Assembly: GCF_900142885.1 (NCBI RefSeq)
Contig: NZ_FRCL01000007.1
Location: 124,001 to 188,000, forward strand
Direction: 5' to 3'
Length of the DNA: 64,000 bases
Source of the DNA: Flavobacterium xinjiangense
GTDB lineage: Bacteria > Bacteroidota > Bacteroidia > Flavobacteriales > Flavobacteriaceae
A model generated the notes under the pieces. The model was not told the origin of the DNA. It worked only from the letters and a program-made list of their open reading frames with translations, and did not search any database. The translations under genes and the position numbers were made by a program. Shown here in pieces: positions 18,523-26,369 of this stretch (the first letter of the stretch is position 1; every line of letters begins with the position of its first letter).

Positions 18523-18554
18523 CCAGTCAATTAGTTTAAAATAAGAAATAGGGC

Positions 18555-20207
18555 CTATTTATTCCTCAAAAAATGATTCAATAAAAAAGCAGTTGAACTA
18601 TCGTGATCTTTTACTTTTTTGGTATTAATTTCCTCTAAAATAGAGTTTGCTAATTGTTTTCCAAGTTCAACTCCCCATTGATCAAAACTAAAAATATTCC
18701 ACACAATCCCCTGGACAAAAATCTTGTGTTCATATAATGCAATTAGAGAACCTAATGTTTTTGGACTCAGTTTTTGTATTAAGATAGTATTTGTGGGCTT
18801 GTTGCCTGTAAAAACTTTAAACGGTAAAAGAAATTTTGATTTATCAGCCGGCAGCCCCTGCTTTTCAAATTCTGTTTGAACCTGCTCTTTTGATTTTCCT
18901 TGCATTAAAGCTTCTGTTTGAGCAAAAAAATTAGACATCAATTTATCATGATGATTTTCGTCTCCGTACAATGGATTTACGAATCCAATAAAATCAGTTG
19001 GAATCAACTTAGTTCCCTGATGAATTAATTGAAAAAAGGCATGCTGAGAATTAGTTCCCGGCTCTCCCCAAATAATAGTTCCCGTTTGATAGTTTACCGG
19101 ATTACCATCTCTACCCACACTTTTACCATTACTCTCCATCGTACCTTGCTGTAAGTAAGGCGCTAATTTTTGTAAATATTGGGTGTATGGAATCAAGGCT
19201 TCGCTCTCAGCTCCAAAAAAATTATTGTACCAAATACTTAATAAAGCCAAAATGACTGGCGCATTTTGATCGAAATCAGTAGTTTTGAAATGTTCGTCCA
19301 TTTCATTTGCACCGCTCAATAATTCGTCAAAATTTTCAAATCCTACAGCCAAGCTTATCGAAAGACCAACTGCACTCCACAAAGAAAAACGGCCACCAAC
19401 CCAATCCCACATAGGAAATATATTATCAGGATTTATTCCAAATTCAGTTACTTTTTCAATATTGGTAGAAACCGCAACAAAATGTTTAGCAACATCTTCT
19501 TGAGCTGTCCCGAAGTCTCGAGATAAAAACCATTTTTTAATAGTTTCAGAATTAGTAAGCGTTTCTTGTGTGGTAAATGTTTTGGAAACAACAACAAAAA
19601 GAGTAGTCTCTGGATTTAATTTTTTGATAATTTCATTTACATGATCCCCATCAACATTCGATACAAAATGTACGTTTAAATGGTTTCTATAAAATTGTAA
19701 TGCTTCAACTGCCATAGCTGGACCTAAGTCTGATCCACCAATACCAATGTTTACAATATCAGTAAAAGATTTCCCCGTAAATCCGGTTCTTTTACCAGAA
19801 GTAACTTCATTTGTAAATACCTTTATTTTGTTTTTTACATCATAAATTTCAGGAACAACATTTTTACCATCAACCTTTACAACAGCTGATTCTTTGGCTC
19901 TTAAAGCCGTATGAAGTACCGCTCTATTTTCTGTTTGGTTGATAATCCCTCCATCAAAATAATCTTTGATTGCGCTTTTAAGCCCCACTTCATTGGCCAA
20001 TTCCAGCAACAATGCAATCGTTTCCTGAGTTATGATATTTTTTGAATAATCAATTAAAAAATCATTCCATTTCAAATTGAATTTTTCTGTTCTTGCAGTA
20101 TCGGATAGAAACATTTCATGCATCGAAGCTTTTTGCATTTCTTTATAATGCAATTCAAGTTTCTTCCAAGCTCTTGTTTCTGTTGGGTTTATCGTATTTA
20201 ATGCCAT
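18555..20207 (-). CDS. pgi: Glucose-6-phosphate isomerase
   Basis: Interconverts glucose 6-phosphate and fructose 6-phosphate. The 550 residues are of the long (E. coli/eukaryote) type. Both family signatures are recognisable: [15 protein letters not shown] and, C-terminally, [18 protein letters not shown] with [13 protein letters not shown]. The catalytic Glu is in [12 protein letters not shown]... [13 protein letters not shown] with the active-site His. Single gene with promoter element 20242-20249. Confidence 0.97.
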   Translation of the reverse strand: MALNTINPTETRAWKKLELHYKEMQKASMHEMFLSDTARTEKFNLKWNDFLIDYSKNIITQETIALLLELANEVGLKSAIKDYFDGGIINQTENRAVLHTALRAKESAVVKVDGKNVVPEIYDVKNKIKVFTNEVTSGKRTGFTGKSFTDIVNIGIGGSDLGPAMAVEALQFYRNHLNVHFVSNVDGDHVNEIIKKLNPETTLFVVVSKTFTTQETLTNSETIKKWFLSRDFGTAQEDVAKHFVAVSTNIEKVTEFGINPDNIFPMWDWVGGRFSLWSAVGLSISLAVGFENFDELLSGANEMDEHFKTTDFDQNAPVILALLSIWYNNFFGAESEALIPYTQYLQKLAPYLQQGTMESNGKSVGRDGNPVNYQTGTIIWGEPGTNSQHAFFQLIHQGTKLIPTDFIGFVNPLYGDENHHDKLMSNFFAQTEALMQGKSKEQVQTEFEKQGLPADKSKFLLPFKVFTGNKPTNTILIQKLSPKTLGSLIALYEHKIFVQGIVWNIFSFDQWGVELGKQLANSILEEINTKKVKDHDSSTAFLLNHFLRNK

Positions 20208-20241
20208 CTCTATTTGGATTGTAGTTCTATTTAGTTTTTGG

Positions 20242-20249
20242 CAAAAATA
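20242..20249 (-). promoter_or_regulatory. Candidate -7 element of pgi
   Basis: The minus strand reads TATTTTTG, 35 bases before the pgi ATG. No clear -33 element at normal spacing. Confidence 0.45.
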
Positions 20250-20381
20250 CTGAAATTAGTTTTAATGAAAAATGTGTTTACAATTATATAACAATTTATC
20301 ACTAAAATGCTGAATACCTATAGCTTTGAATTGATAATCAAGATTTTTAGGAAAATCTATAATTCAATAAATAGAACAAAA

Positions 20382-21614
20382 TTATAAATTAGAAACACTA
20401 TCTAATTCCCATTTTAGAGGAGCAATCGTCTTTAAAAATCGACTTTTATCTCTACCGCTCATAGGTTCACCGTTAGGTAGTTTAAGTCTTAAAGCATCAA
20501 CTTGAACTCCATTTTTCCAAAATCTATAACACACATGGGGACCTGTTGCTAAACCTGTACTTCCCACTCTCCCTATGACTTGCCCTTGATTGACATGTTG
20601 TCCGCGTCGAACCAAAATTCTCGACATATGCAAATATTGAGTTGAATAGGTCCCATTGTGTTTCACTTTGACAAAATTTCCGTTACCAGCAGTAAAACCT
20701 GTTTGCTCTACAGTACCGGCAGCTGTGGTCGTAATAGGCGTTCCATAGGGCGCAGCATAATCTGTTCCTTTATGCGCTTTCCAGGTATGTTGCACAGGAT
20801 GAAATCGATTAGAAGAAAATCGGGATGAAATTCTGCTAAATTTTATTGGTGTTTTGAGAAAGAAGTTTTTTAGTGTTTTTCCTTCCTCATCATAATATTC
20901 TATTTTACCTGATGACGGATTTTGAGCATAAGGAAAGGCATAAATAATTTTTCCTTTATATTCAAAAAAAGCTGCCTCAAGATCTTCTACACCGTCATAA
21001 ACCGTGTCATTTATAAATCGCTCTTTGAAAGTAATTCCAAATCGATCCCCTTTTTTTAGTTTAAAAAAGTCTATTGACCACGCATATATTTTAGATATTT
21101 TACTCGCTAACGAACCTTCTACTTTAGCATTTTCTAACGTTTCAGACAAAGATCCTTTAAGTAACCCGCCAATCGTTCTATTCTTAAAAGTAAGCGGATA
21201 GGTTTTTTCATAAGCGACTACGGCCGTATCACGTAGATCAACGACATAATAATGTAACGCGTCCGGCTGGTAAATAAAAACCTGTAGTTTGTTTGTTTTA
21301 TTTTTGGATCTAAGCAAGGTATAAGGCTTGTTCTTTCTTATAATCCTGACATCAAACGAGTCCTTTACTTTTTTAACAATATCAAATACTTCTCTGTTGC
21401 CAATATTTTGTTTTTCTATAATAGTACTAAAAGTGTCTCCCTTTTTTATACTGTCCTTAATGACGTTGAAATCAGAATATTTAAATCCAAATTCAACTTT
21501 TTTGGACACCGGTCTCACAATTTCATCCTCAAAAGTAACCTCGGATTTCTTGCACGATATAAATGAAAATAAAATTACGATACTAATTAATACTTTCTTC
21601 AAACTGTAATTCAT
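20382..21614 (-). CDS. M23 family metallopeptidase, lipoprotein
   Basis: A probable cell-envelope peptidoglycan endopeptidase of 410 residues. The N-terminus LKKVLISIVILFSFISCKK is a lipoprotein signal ending in Cys. A LysM-like/opacity region precedes the C-terminal M23 domain (about residues 280-390). HKGTDYAAPYGTPI supplies the HxxxD zinc site and LHMSRI the next His. The usual HxH is HVC here (GPHVCYRFWKNG), so Cys would be the zinc ligand. The ATG at 21614 avoids overlap with the upstream dioxygenase, which ends 11 bases before. Likely same transcript as that gene. Confidence 0.88.
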   Translation of the reverse strand: MNYSLKKVLISIVILFSFISCKKSEVTFEDEIVRPVSKKVEFGFKYSDFNVIKDSIKKGDTFSTIIEKQNIGNREVFDIVKKVKDSFDVRIIRKNKPYTLLRSKNKTNKLQVFIYQPDALHYYVVDLRDTAVVAYEKTYPLTFKNRTIGGLLKGSLSETLENAKVEGSLASKISKIYAWSIDFFKLKKGDRFGITFKERFINDTVYDGVEDLEAAFFEYKGKIIYAFPYAQNPSSGKIEYYDEEGKTLKNFFLKTPIKFSRISSRFSSNRFHPVQHTWKAHKGTDYAAPYGTPITTTAAGTVEQTGFTAGNGNFVKVKHNGTYSTQYLHMSRILVRRGQHVNQGQVIGRVGSTGLATGPHVCYRFWKNGVQVDALRLKLPNGEPMSGRDKSRFLKTIAPLKWELDSVSNL

Positions 21615-21625
21615 TTGTAATTTAA

Positions 21626-22561
21626 TTATTTTTCTTCCCCCCAATTTGCCAACTCATCAGCTGACCATAATTCAGGAAAAAATATTCTTCTTTGATACTT
21701 AGGATGCATGTATTTCTTCCAATCGCTTCCACCAGTTGCTTCTCCACTTCCTTTCCCGCTTTGATCAATGTATTTCTTTGCTGTATTAAGATGTTGCATC
21801 ACCCAAGTAATATTTACTGTATGATCATAATGGCGCATTGCTTTAATCAATTCAGGATTTTTTTGATCCAAATCAGGCAGCTGCTTGAATTTTTGCCAAA
21901 TATTTATGGTATTGTATTCTTGCATATGACTCAAGAACATTTTTTTGTATTTTCTTTCAAACTCCTCTAACAAAAATGATTTTTTCCCGGTTTTATAATC
22001 TTTACCGGCAGCTTGCCAATACAAATGTTCGAAAGCAAATTCAAAAGGAGTGTTTCTGTCAATCGTATCTCTAAAACGGTGATCTATTAGATTTATTAGA
22101 TCTGTAGACGAAAATTCTATTAATCGGTATTGCGCACTTTGAAAACCACTTGCTGGTGTAAGTGTATTTCTAAATTTCATGTATTGCTCAACTTCCATTC
22201 CATCTCCCATAATACTGAAAGAAGTGGTCAGCATATCAAAGTACCGACTGATTCTCATTAACCTTTCTGTAAAAAAATCAGTTTCAATGTTTTGTGCGTA
22301 CGAAATTTGGTTCATCTCCCAAAGTATCATTTTAAAGATCAACTCATTAACCTGATGATACATGATGAAAACCATTTCGTCCGGAAGAGTTGTTCTTTGA
22401 ATTTGAAGATTTAATAACGCATCCGTTTGAATATAATCCCAATAAGTAATTGGTTTAGACCAAAGTAATCCTTCTAGTTGCGTCTCCGTTTTTTGGTTTA
22501 TTGCTTGGTATTTAAGCTCAATTTCTTTTAAAATTTCTTCCGAATTACTGTTATCAGTCAT
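21626..22561 (-). CDS. kynA: Tryptophan 2,3-dioxygenase family protein
   Basis: A haem enzyme opening the indole ring of tryptophan to N-formylkynurenine, the first step of the kynurenine route. The 311 residues include the distal His region MYHQVNELIFKMILWEM (about residue 68) and the substrate and haem segment HTVNITWVMQHLNTAKKYI. A GSGEATGGSDW loop follows. Its ATG overlaps the stop of the upstream DUF3108 gene (TAATG), which implies translational coupling. No other kynurenine gene is in the window, though tyrosine catabolism genes are close. Confidence 0.9.
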   Translation of the reverse strand: MTDNSNSEEILKEIELKYQAINQKTETQLEGLLWSKPITYWDYIQTDALLNLQIQRTTLPDEMVFIMYHQVNELIFKMILWEMNQISYAQNIETDFFTERLMRISRYFDMLTTSFSIMGDGMEVEQYMKFRNTLTPASGFQSAQYRLIEFSSTDLINLIDHRFRDTIDRNTPFEFAFEHLYWQAAGKDYKTGKKSFLLEEFERKYKKMFLSHMQEYNTINIWQKFKQLPDLDQKNPELIKAMRHYDHTVNITWVMQHLNTAKKYIDQSGKGSGEATGGSDWKKYMHPKYQRRIFFPELWSADELANWGEEK

Positions 22562-23331
22562 TATTTTTTTATTTTAAACGGACTCTTCAATCCTTTGAAT
22601 GCGTCCAAATCTGCTTTGATTGACCCTACAGCCAGACTTGCTTTGATTCGCAATGGTAATTTATTATCGTCGTCTGAAACCCAAACGGTTAGACTTTCCT
22701 GCTCCTTAAAAACACGTCCTGATTGAACAAGAGGTCTAAAAATCATCGCGGAAACAGCGCCAAATTTAGTTGTAATATCCTCACGTCCAATAAATTTTAA
22801 CTTAAACTTTGTAGTTTCATTATCAAAAAACATATCAATTGCTATTGATTCCCCTACCTTTAATTTATCAATACTTGGGTAATTTCTTAAATAATAAAAA
22901 GTAGACAATATATCCTGAGTGTTTTTTGGAATCATAAGCGTTTTTTCCTCTTTGTGCTTATAATCCTTGACAAGAACTCTGTTTGATATTTGATTAAAAA
23001 AACCCTCTTGATTTTTAGTATAACCTCCTTCGTTTATCTTTCTCACAAATTGATGAGGGTTCCCTGTTTCTTTATCAATGTAGCTTTCATATAAGTCATC
23101 TACTTTGAAAAAAAAACGAGACATTCCAGTAGTATAGCCTTTCCCGATTACATGAAAAGATTTTTTGCTGTTTACAGTTGCGTCCTTAACTTCTAAAGTT
23201 GCGTAACCTGCATTCACTATGCCGTAATGAATTCTGAATTTAAACCATTCACCCACATCGTATGCGTCTTCCTTTTTAGAATCGAAACTTACAGTTGTAA
23301 CAAATATTAGGAGTAGTAGTATTTTTTTCAT
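22561..23331 (-). CDS. DUF3108 family exported protein
   Basis: A 256-residue envelope protein of unknown function with a signal peptide (MKKILLLLIFVTTVSFDS). Family-like features are DVGEWFKFRIHYGIVNAGYA near the N-terminus and LTVWVSDDDNKLPLRIK near the C-terminus, predicted to form an all-beta, lipid-binding-like fold. The start at 23331 fits the TATATTTG element at 23376-23383; an upstream in-frame ATG lies inside a terminator hairpin. It is first in a three-gene unit with the dioxygenase and the M23 lipoprotein. Confidence 0.85.
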   Translation of the reverse strand: MKKILLLLIFVTTVSFDSKKEDAYDVGEWFKFRIHYGIVNAGYATLEVKDATVNSKKSFHVIGKGYTTGMSRFFFKVDDLYESYIDKETGNPHQFVRKINEGGYTKNQEGFFNQISNRVLVKDYKHKEEKTLMIPKNTQDILSTFYYLRNYPSIDKLKVGESIAIDMFFDNETTKFKLKFIGREDITTKFGAVSAMIFRPLVQSGRVFKEQESLTVWVSDDDNKLPLRIKASLAVGSIKADLDAFKGLKSPFKIKK

Positions 23332-23375
23332 TGCTTTTTTTGTCAGATTATTGACCGTTACTGCAAATTTTGTTC

Positions 23376-23383
23376 CAAATATA
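23376..23383 (-). promoter_or_regulatory. Candidate promoter -7 element of the DUF3108-kynA-M23 unit
   Basis: The minus strand reads TATATTTG, immediately beyond the terminator at 23391-23422, giving a leader of about 38 bases. Confidence 0.5.
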
Positions 23384-23390
23384 TTAAAAC

Positions 23391-23422
23391 AAAAAAACTC
23401 AGTCAAATAATGACTGAGTTTT
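23391..23422 (-). terminator. Terminator of the small RNA (and a backstop for hppD)
   Basis: The stem AAAACTCAGTCA / TGACTGAGTTTT with a 5-base loop, followed on the minus strand by a T-run. Confidence 0.88.
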
Positions 23423-23502
23423 TATGCTATTAACTAACCAAAAAACTATAAATTATGAAATTTATATCAATTTCGGAAGGAAACCACCCCTTCCTGTTTT
23501 GC
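23391..23502 (-). ncRNA. Candidate small non-coding RNA with own promoter and terminator
   Basis: The 217-base gap between hppD and the DUF3108 gene has no plausible gene but is highly organised on the minus strand. A TACCTTTG promoter element lies at 23508-23515. Three hairpins follow. The first pairs GGAAGG (23489-23494 on the minus strand) with CCTTCC (23475-23480). The second pairs GAAATT with AATTTC (23457-23462 and 23469-23474). The third is a perfect terminator, ACTCAGTCA / TGACTGAGT, plus seven T. The predicted RNA is about 110 nt. I cannot assign it to a named family from memory. Confidence 0.55.
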
Positions 23503-23507
23503 GAGTG

Positions 23508-23515
23508 CAAAGGTA
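23508..23515 (-). promoter_or_regulatory. Candidate -7 element of the small RNA
   Basis: The minus strand reads TACCTTTG, a full TAnnTTTG match, with start expected near 23502. A TTG at -33 is not seen. A perfect AT-rich palindrome with 9-base arms lies just upstream at 23529-23549. Confidence 0.5.
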
Positions 23516-23624
23516 ATTAACAAACCCAGTATTTTTTAGTAAAAAATACACTTTAACACAAATTACTCAAAAATACAGGTAGTTCGTCGGTTAAAATTTC
23601 ACATTATATAAAAATATCTCGTTT

Positions 23625-24785
23625 CTATAGTGTTCCTCGCAATGCCTGTTCTCTCTCAATTGATTCAAAAAGCGCTTTAAAGTTACCTGCACCAAAACCT
23701 TTAGCTCCCATTCTTTGAATAATTTCAAAAAACAAGGTTGGTCGGTCTTGTACCGGTTTTGTAAAGATTTGTAATAGATATCCTTCTTCGTCGGCATCTA
23801 CCATAATAGCCAGTTTTTCGATTTCGTTCAAATCTTCTTTCATCATTTTCATATGCTCTCCCAATCGTTCCGGAATAGCCTCATAATAAGTATGTGGTGG
23901 AGCAGATAAGAATTCGATTCCTCTTGCCTTCAATTGAGACACGGTTTTGATAATATCATCCGTTGCAATGGCGATGTGCTGAATTCCAGGTCCGCCGTAA
24001 AAATCTAAATATTCCTCGATTTGTGATTTTTTCTTTCCTTCGGCAGGTTCGTTGATTGGAAATTTGATTCTTCCGTTTCCGTTTGACATTACTTTACTCA
24101 TCAACGCCGAATATTCCGTATTGATTTGTTTGTCATCAAAAGAAAGGAAATTCACGAATCCCATTACTTCTTCATAGAACTTTACCCAAGTATTCATTTC
24201 GTTCCAACCGACATTCCCAACCATGTGGTCAATGTATTTTAATCCTGTTGGTTCCGGATTGTAATCTGATTTCCATTCTTTATATCCAGGTAAGAAAACA
24301 CCATTATAATTTTTTCTTTCGACAAAAATATGAACGGTTTCTCCATAAGTATAAATTCCAGAACGTACTACTTCTCCAAATTCATCTTTCTCGACTGTTG
24401 GCTCCATAAATGAACGGGCACCACGTTTCATTGTTTCTTCGTAAGCACTTGTTGCATCTTCTACCCAAAGTGCAGCCACTTTCACACCGTCACCATGTTT
24501 TCTTAAATGGTCGTGTATTGGCGAATCTTGAGTCAATGGAGTGGTCAACACGATGCGGATCTTATCTTGTTTTAGTACATAAGATGTTCTGTCTCTTACT
24601 CCAGTTTCTAATCCAGCATAGGCTAATGATTGGTAACCAAAAGCGGTTTTATAATAATGTGCGGATTGTTTTGCATTTCCTACGTAGAATTCTACATAAT
24701 CGGTTCCTAATAAAGGAAGGAAATCTTGTGCTCCTTCAAATATTTTTTCTAGTCCGTATTCTACTGATTTTACTTCTTTGCTCAT
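23625..24785 (-). CDS. hppD: 4-hydroxyphenylpyruvate dioxygenase
   Basis: An Fe(II) enzyme converting 4-hydroxyphenylpyruvate to homogentisate in tyrosine and phenylalanine degradation. The 386 residues form two vicinal-oxygen-chelate modules. The iron ligands appear as His in YIDHMVGNVGWNEM (about residue 187), His in GPGIQHIAIATDDI (about 265) and Glu in PTLFFEIIQRMG (about 363). The C-terminal gating helix FKALFESIEREQALRG is present. hmgA, the next enzyme, lies 208 bases upstream on the same strand. Confidence 0.96.
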   Translation of the reverse strand: MSKEVKSVEYGLEKIFEGAQDFLPLLGTDYVEFYVGNAKQSAHYYKTAFGYQSLAYAGLETGVRDRTSYVLKQDKIRIVLTTPLTQDSPIHDHLRKHGDGVKVAALWVEDATSAYEETMKRGARSFMEPTVEKDEFGEVVRSGIYTYGETVHIFVERKNYNGVFLPGYKEWKSDYNPEPTGLKYIDHMVGNVGWNEMNTWVKFYEEVMGFVNFLSFDDKQINTEYSALMSKVMSNGNGRIKFPINEPAEGKKKSQIEEYLDFYGGPGIQHIAIATDDIIKTVSQLKARGIEFLSAPPHTYYEAIPERLGEHMKMMKEDLNEIEKLAIMVDADEEGYLLQIFTKPVQDRPTLFFEIIQRMGAKGFGAGNFKALFESIEREQALRGTL

Positions 24786-24892
24786 TGTGATTTATTTTTT
24801 GATTCTCTATTTCTAGTTTTGGAACGCGGTTGAAGCGGATTAAACTGATGGACACAGATTTTATTAATTTTAAATTATGTTGTTGTTTATTC

Positions 24893-24990
24893 TAAAGCCC
24901 TAGCCCTGATGGAAGCGGCATCCTTTTTCTGGTCTCGTTTTTTTAACGAGACCAGGAAAAGATAAAGCGTACAGCAGGAAATAGCTCCTT
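24893..24990. repeat. Flavobacterial intergenic repeat element with internal hairpin
   Basis: The outer arms are GCCCTAGCCCTGATGGAAGC on the left and GATAAAGCGTACAGC plus GGAAATAGCTCCT on the right. They flank an 11-bp perfect hairpin at 24929-24955 (CTGGTCTCGTT / AACGAGACCAG). From memory, elements with these conserved ends are scattered between genes in Flavobacterium genomes. A truncated relative of the right end occurs in this window at 49239-49255. It lies just beyond the hmgA stop and has no T-run after the hairpin, so it is not a standard terminator. Confidence 0.65.
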
Positions 24991-24993
24991 ATA

Positions 24994-26151
24994 TTACTCT
25001 ACCCAAGATTTATAATATTGTCCATCGTCTAGTCCCATAGCTTCTTCGGTTACCATTAACGGACGGAAAGTATCTACCATTACCGCTAATTCATGTGTTT
25101 CAGTATGTCCAATACTACGTTCCATAGCGCCTGGTGCCGGTCCATGAGGAATTCCTTTTGGGTGCAATGTGATATGACCCTGCTCAATATTATTACGTGA
25201 CATGAAATCGCCATCTACATAATACAAAACCTCATCACTGTCTATATTACTGTGATTATAGGGCGCAGGAATGGCTTTTGGATGGTAATCGTACAGCCTT
25301 GGAACAAAAGAACAAACCACGAAAGTCGAAGTTTCAAAAGTTTGGTGTACTGGTGGTGGTTGATGAACTCTACCTGTTATAGGTTCAAAATTGTGAATAC
25401 TAAATCCATAAGGAAAGTTGTAGCCGTCCCAACCCACAACATCAAAAGGATGTGTTGCATAGATAATTTCATGCATCATTCCCTCTTTTTTGATTTTGAT
25501 CAGGAAATCGCCTTTTTCGTCATGCGTTTCTAACTCTGTTGGCAAAATAAAATCACGTTCGCAAAACGGCGAGTGTTCTAAATGTTGTCCCGACTCATTT
25601 TTATAACGCTTTGGTGTATAAAATGGAGCAAAAGATTCCACATAAAAAAGTCTGTTTTCTGATGTGTCAAAATCAATTTGATAAATCATTCCGCGCGGAA
25701 TAATAAGGTAATCCCCGTATTCAAAAGGAATATTTCCCATCATGGTGCGCAATTTTCCTTTTCCTTTGTGAATGAAAATCATTTCATCAGCATCGGCATT
25801 TTTATAGAAATAATTACGCAAAGATTGCCTTGGCGCAGCTAATCCTATCGTACAGTCTTTATTTACAAGCATCGCTTTGCGGCTGTCTAAGAAATCATCT
25901 TCTGGTTTTAATTCAAAACCTTTCAATAACAACGATTTTATGTTTTTTCCAATGGCGATTTTTGGTTCAACCGAATACGATTTTGTAATTTCTTTTATTT
26001 GGGTTGGCCTATGAACATGGTAAAGCAAAGAAGAATGACCATGAAAACCCTCTGTTCCAAATAGTTGTTCGTAATACAAACCGCCATTTGGTTTTTCGAA
26101 TTGTGTGTGTCTTTTTTGGGGAAAATTTCCCAATTTATGGTATAAAGGCAT
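24994..26151 (-). CDS. hmgA: Homogentisate 1,2-dioxygenase
   Basis: Opens the homogentisate ring to maleylacetoacetate. The 385 residues match the shorter Bacteroidota form. The cupin core contains PFEYGDYLIIPRGMIYQIDF, HNFEPITGRVHQPPPVHQTF and the C-terminal HPKGIPHGPAPGAMERSIG, which carries the likely iron and substrate His. It is followed on the same strand by hppD. No fumarylacetoacetase or isomerase is in the window. The stop codon sits at the edge of the 24.9 kb repeat element. Confidence 0.95.
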   Translation of the reverse strand: MPLYHKLGNFPQKRHTQFEKPNGGLYYEQLFGTEGFHGHSSLLYHVHRPTQIKEITKSYSVEPKIAIGKNIKSLLLKGFELKPEDDFLDSRKAMLVNKDCTIGLAAPRQSLRNYFYKNADADEMIFIHKGKGKLRTMMGNIPFEYGDYLIIPRGMIYQIDFDTSENRLFYVESFAPFYTPKRYKNESGQHLEHSPFCERDFILPTELETHDEKGDFLIKIKKEGMMHEIIYATHPFDVVGWDGYNFPYGFSIHNFEPITGRVHQPPPVHQTFETSTFVVCSFVPRLYDYHPKAIPAPYNHSNIDSDEVLYYVDGDFMSRNNIEQGHITLHPKGIPHGPAPGAMERSIGHTETHELAVMVDTFRPLMVTEEAMGLDDGQYYKSWVE

Positions 26152-26369
26152 GACTTTTTAAATTAGATAATTATACAATGAGATAAAAAAAGTATTTAGA
26201 TAATGATAGAATTAGATTGATTCAAGTGAATCTCTATTTAAATTTCTATTATCTAATTAATTTCTCATTCAGGATTTCTCTTGATAAGAAATTGCAGATA
26301 TCCTAATAAACCGGTCCAAGTTGTTTTCATAATAACAAATATCGGAATTATTATTGAAATAAATTACAA

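Larger units (their letters stand above)
18225..18554. other. Intergenic region between receptor and pgi (330 bases)
   Basis: It holds the receptor promoter element near 18257 and the pgi terminator near 18488-18522. The very AT-rich stretch between them shows no convincing gene; the open frame there is low-complexity and lacks any recognisable feature. Confidence 0.6.

Noticed and set aside
23591..23797. Possible repeat fragment or small gene at the hppD 3' end (CATTGCGAGGAAC-like)
   Set aside because: The bases encode the normal hppD C-terminus (EREQALRG), so the similarity to the palindromic repeat is coincidental.
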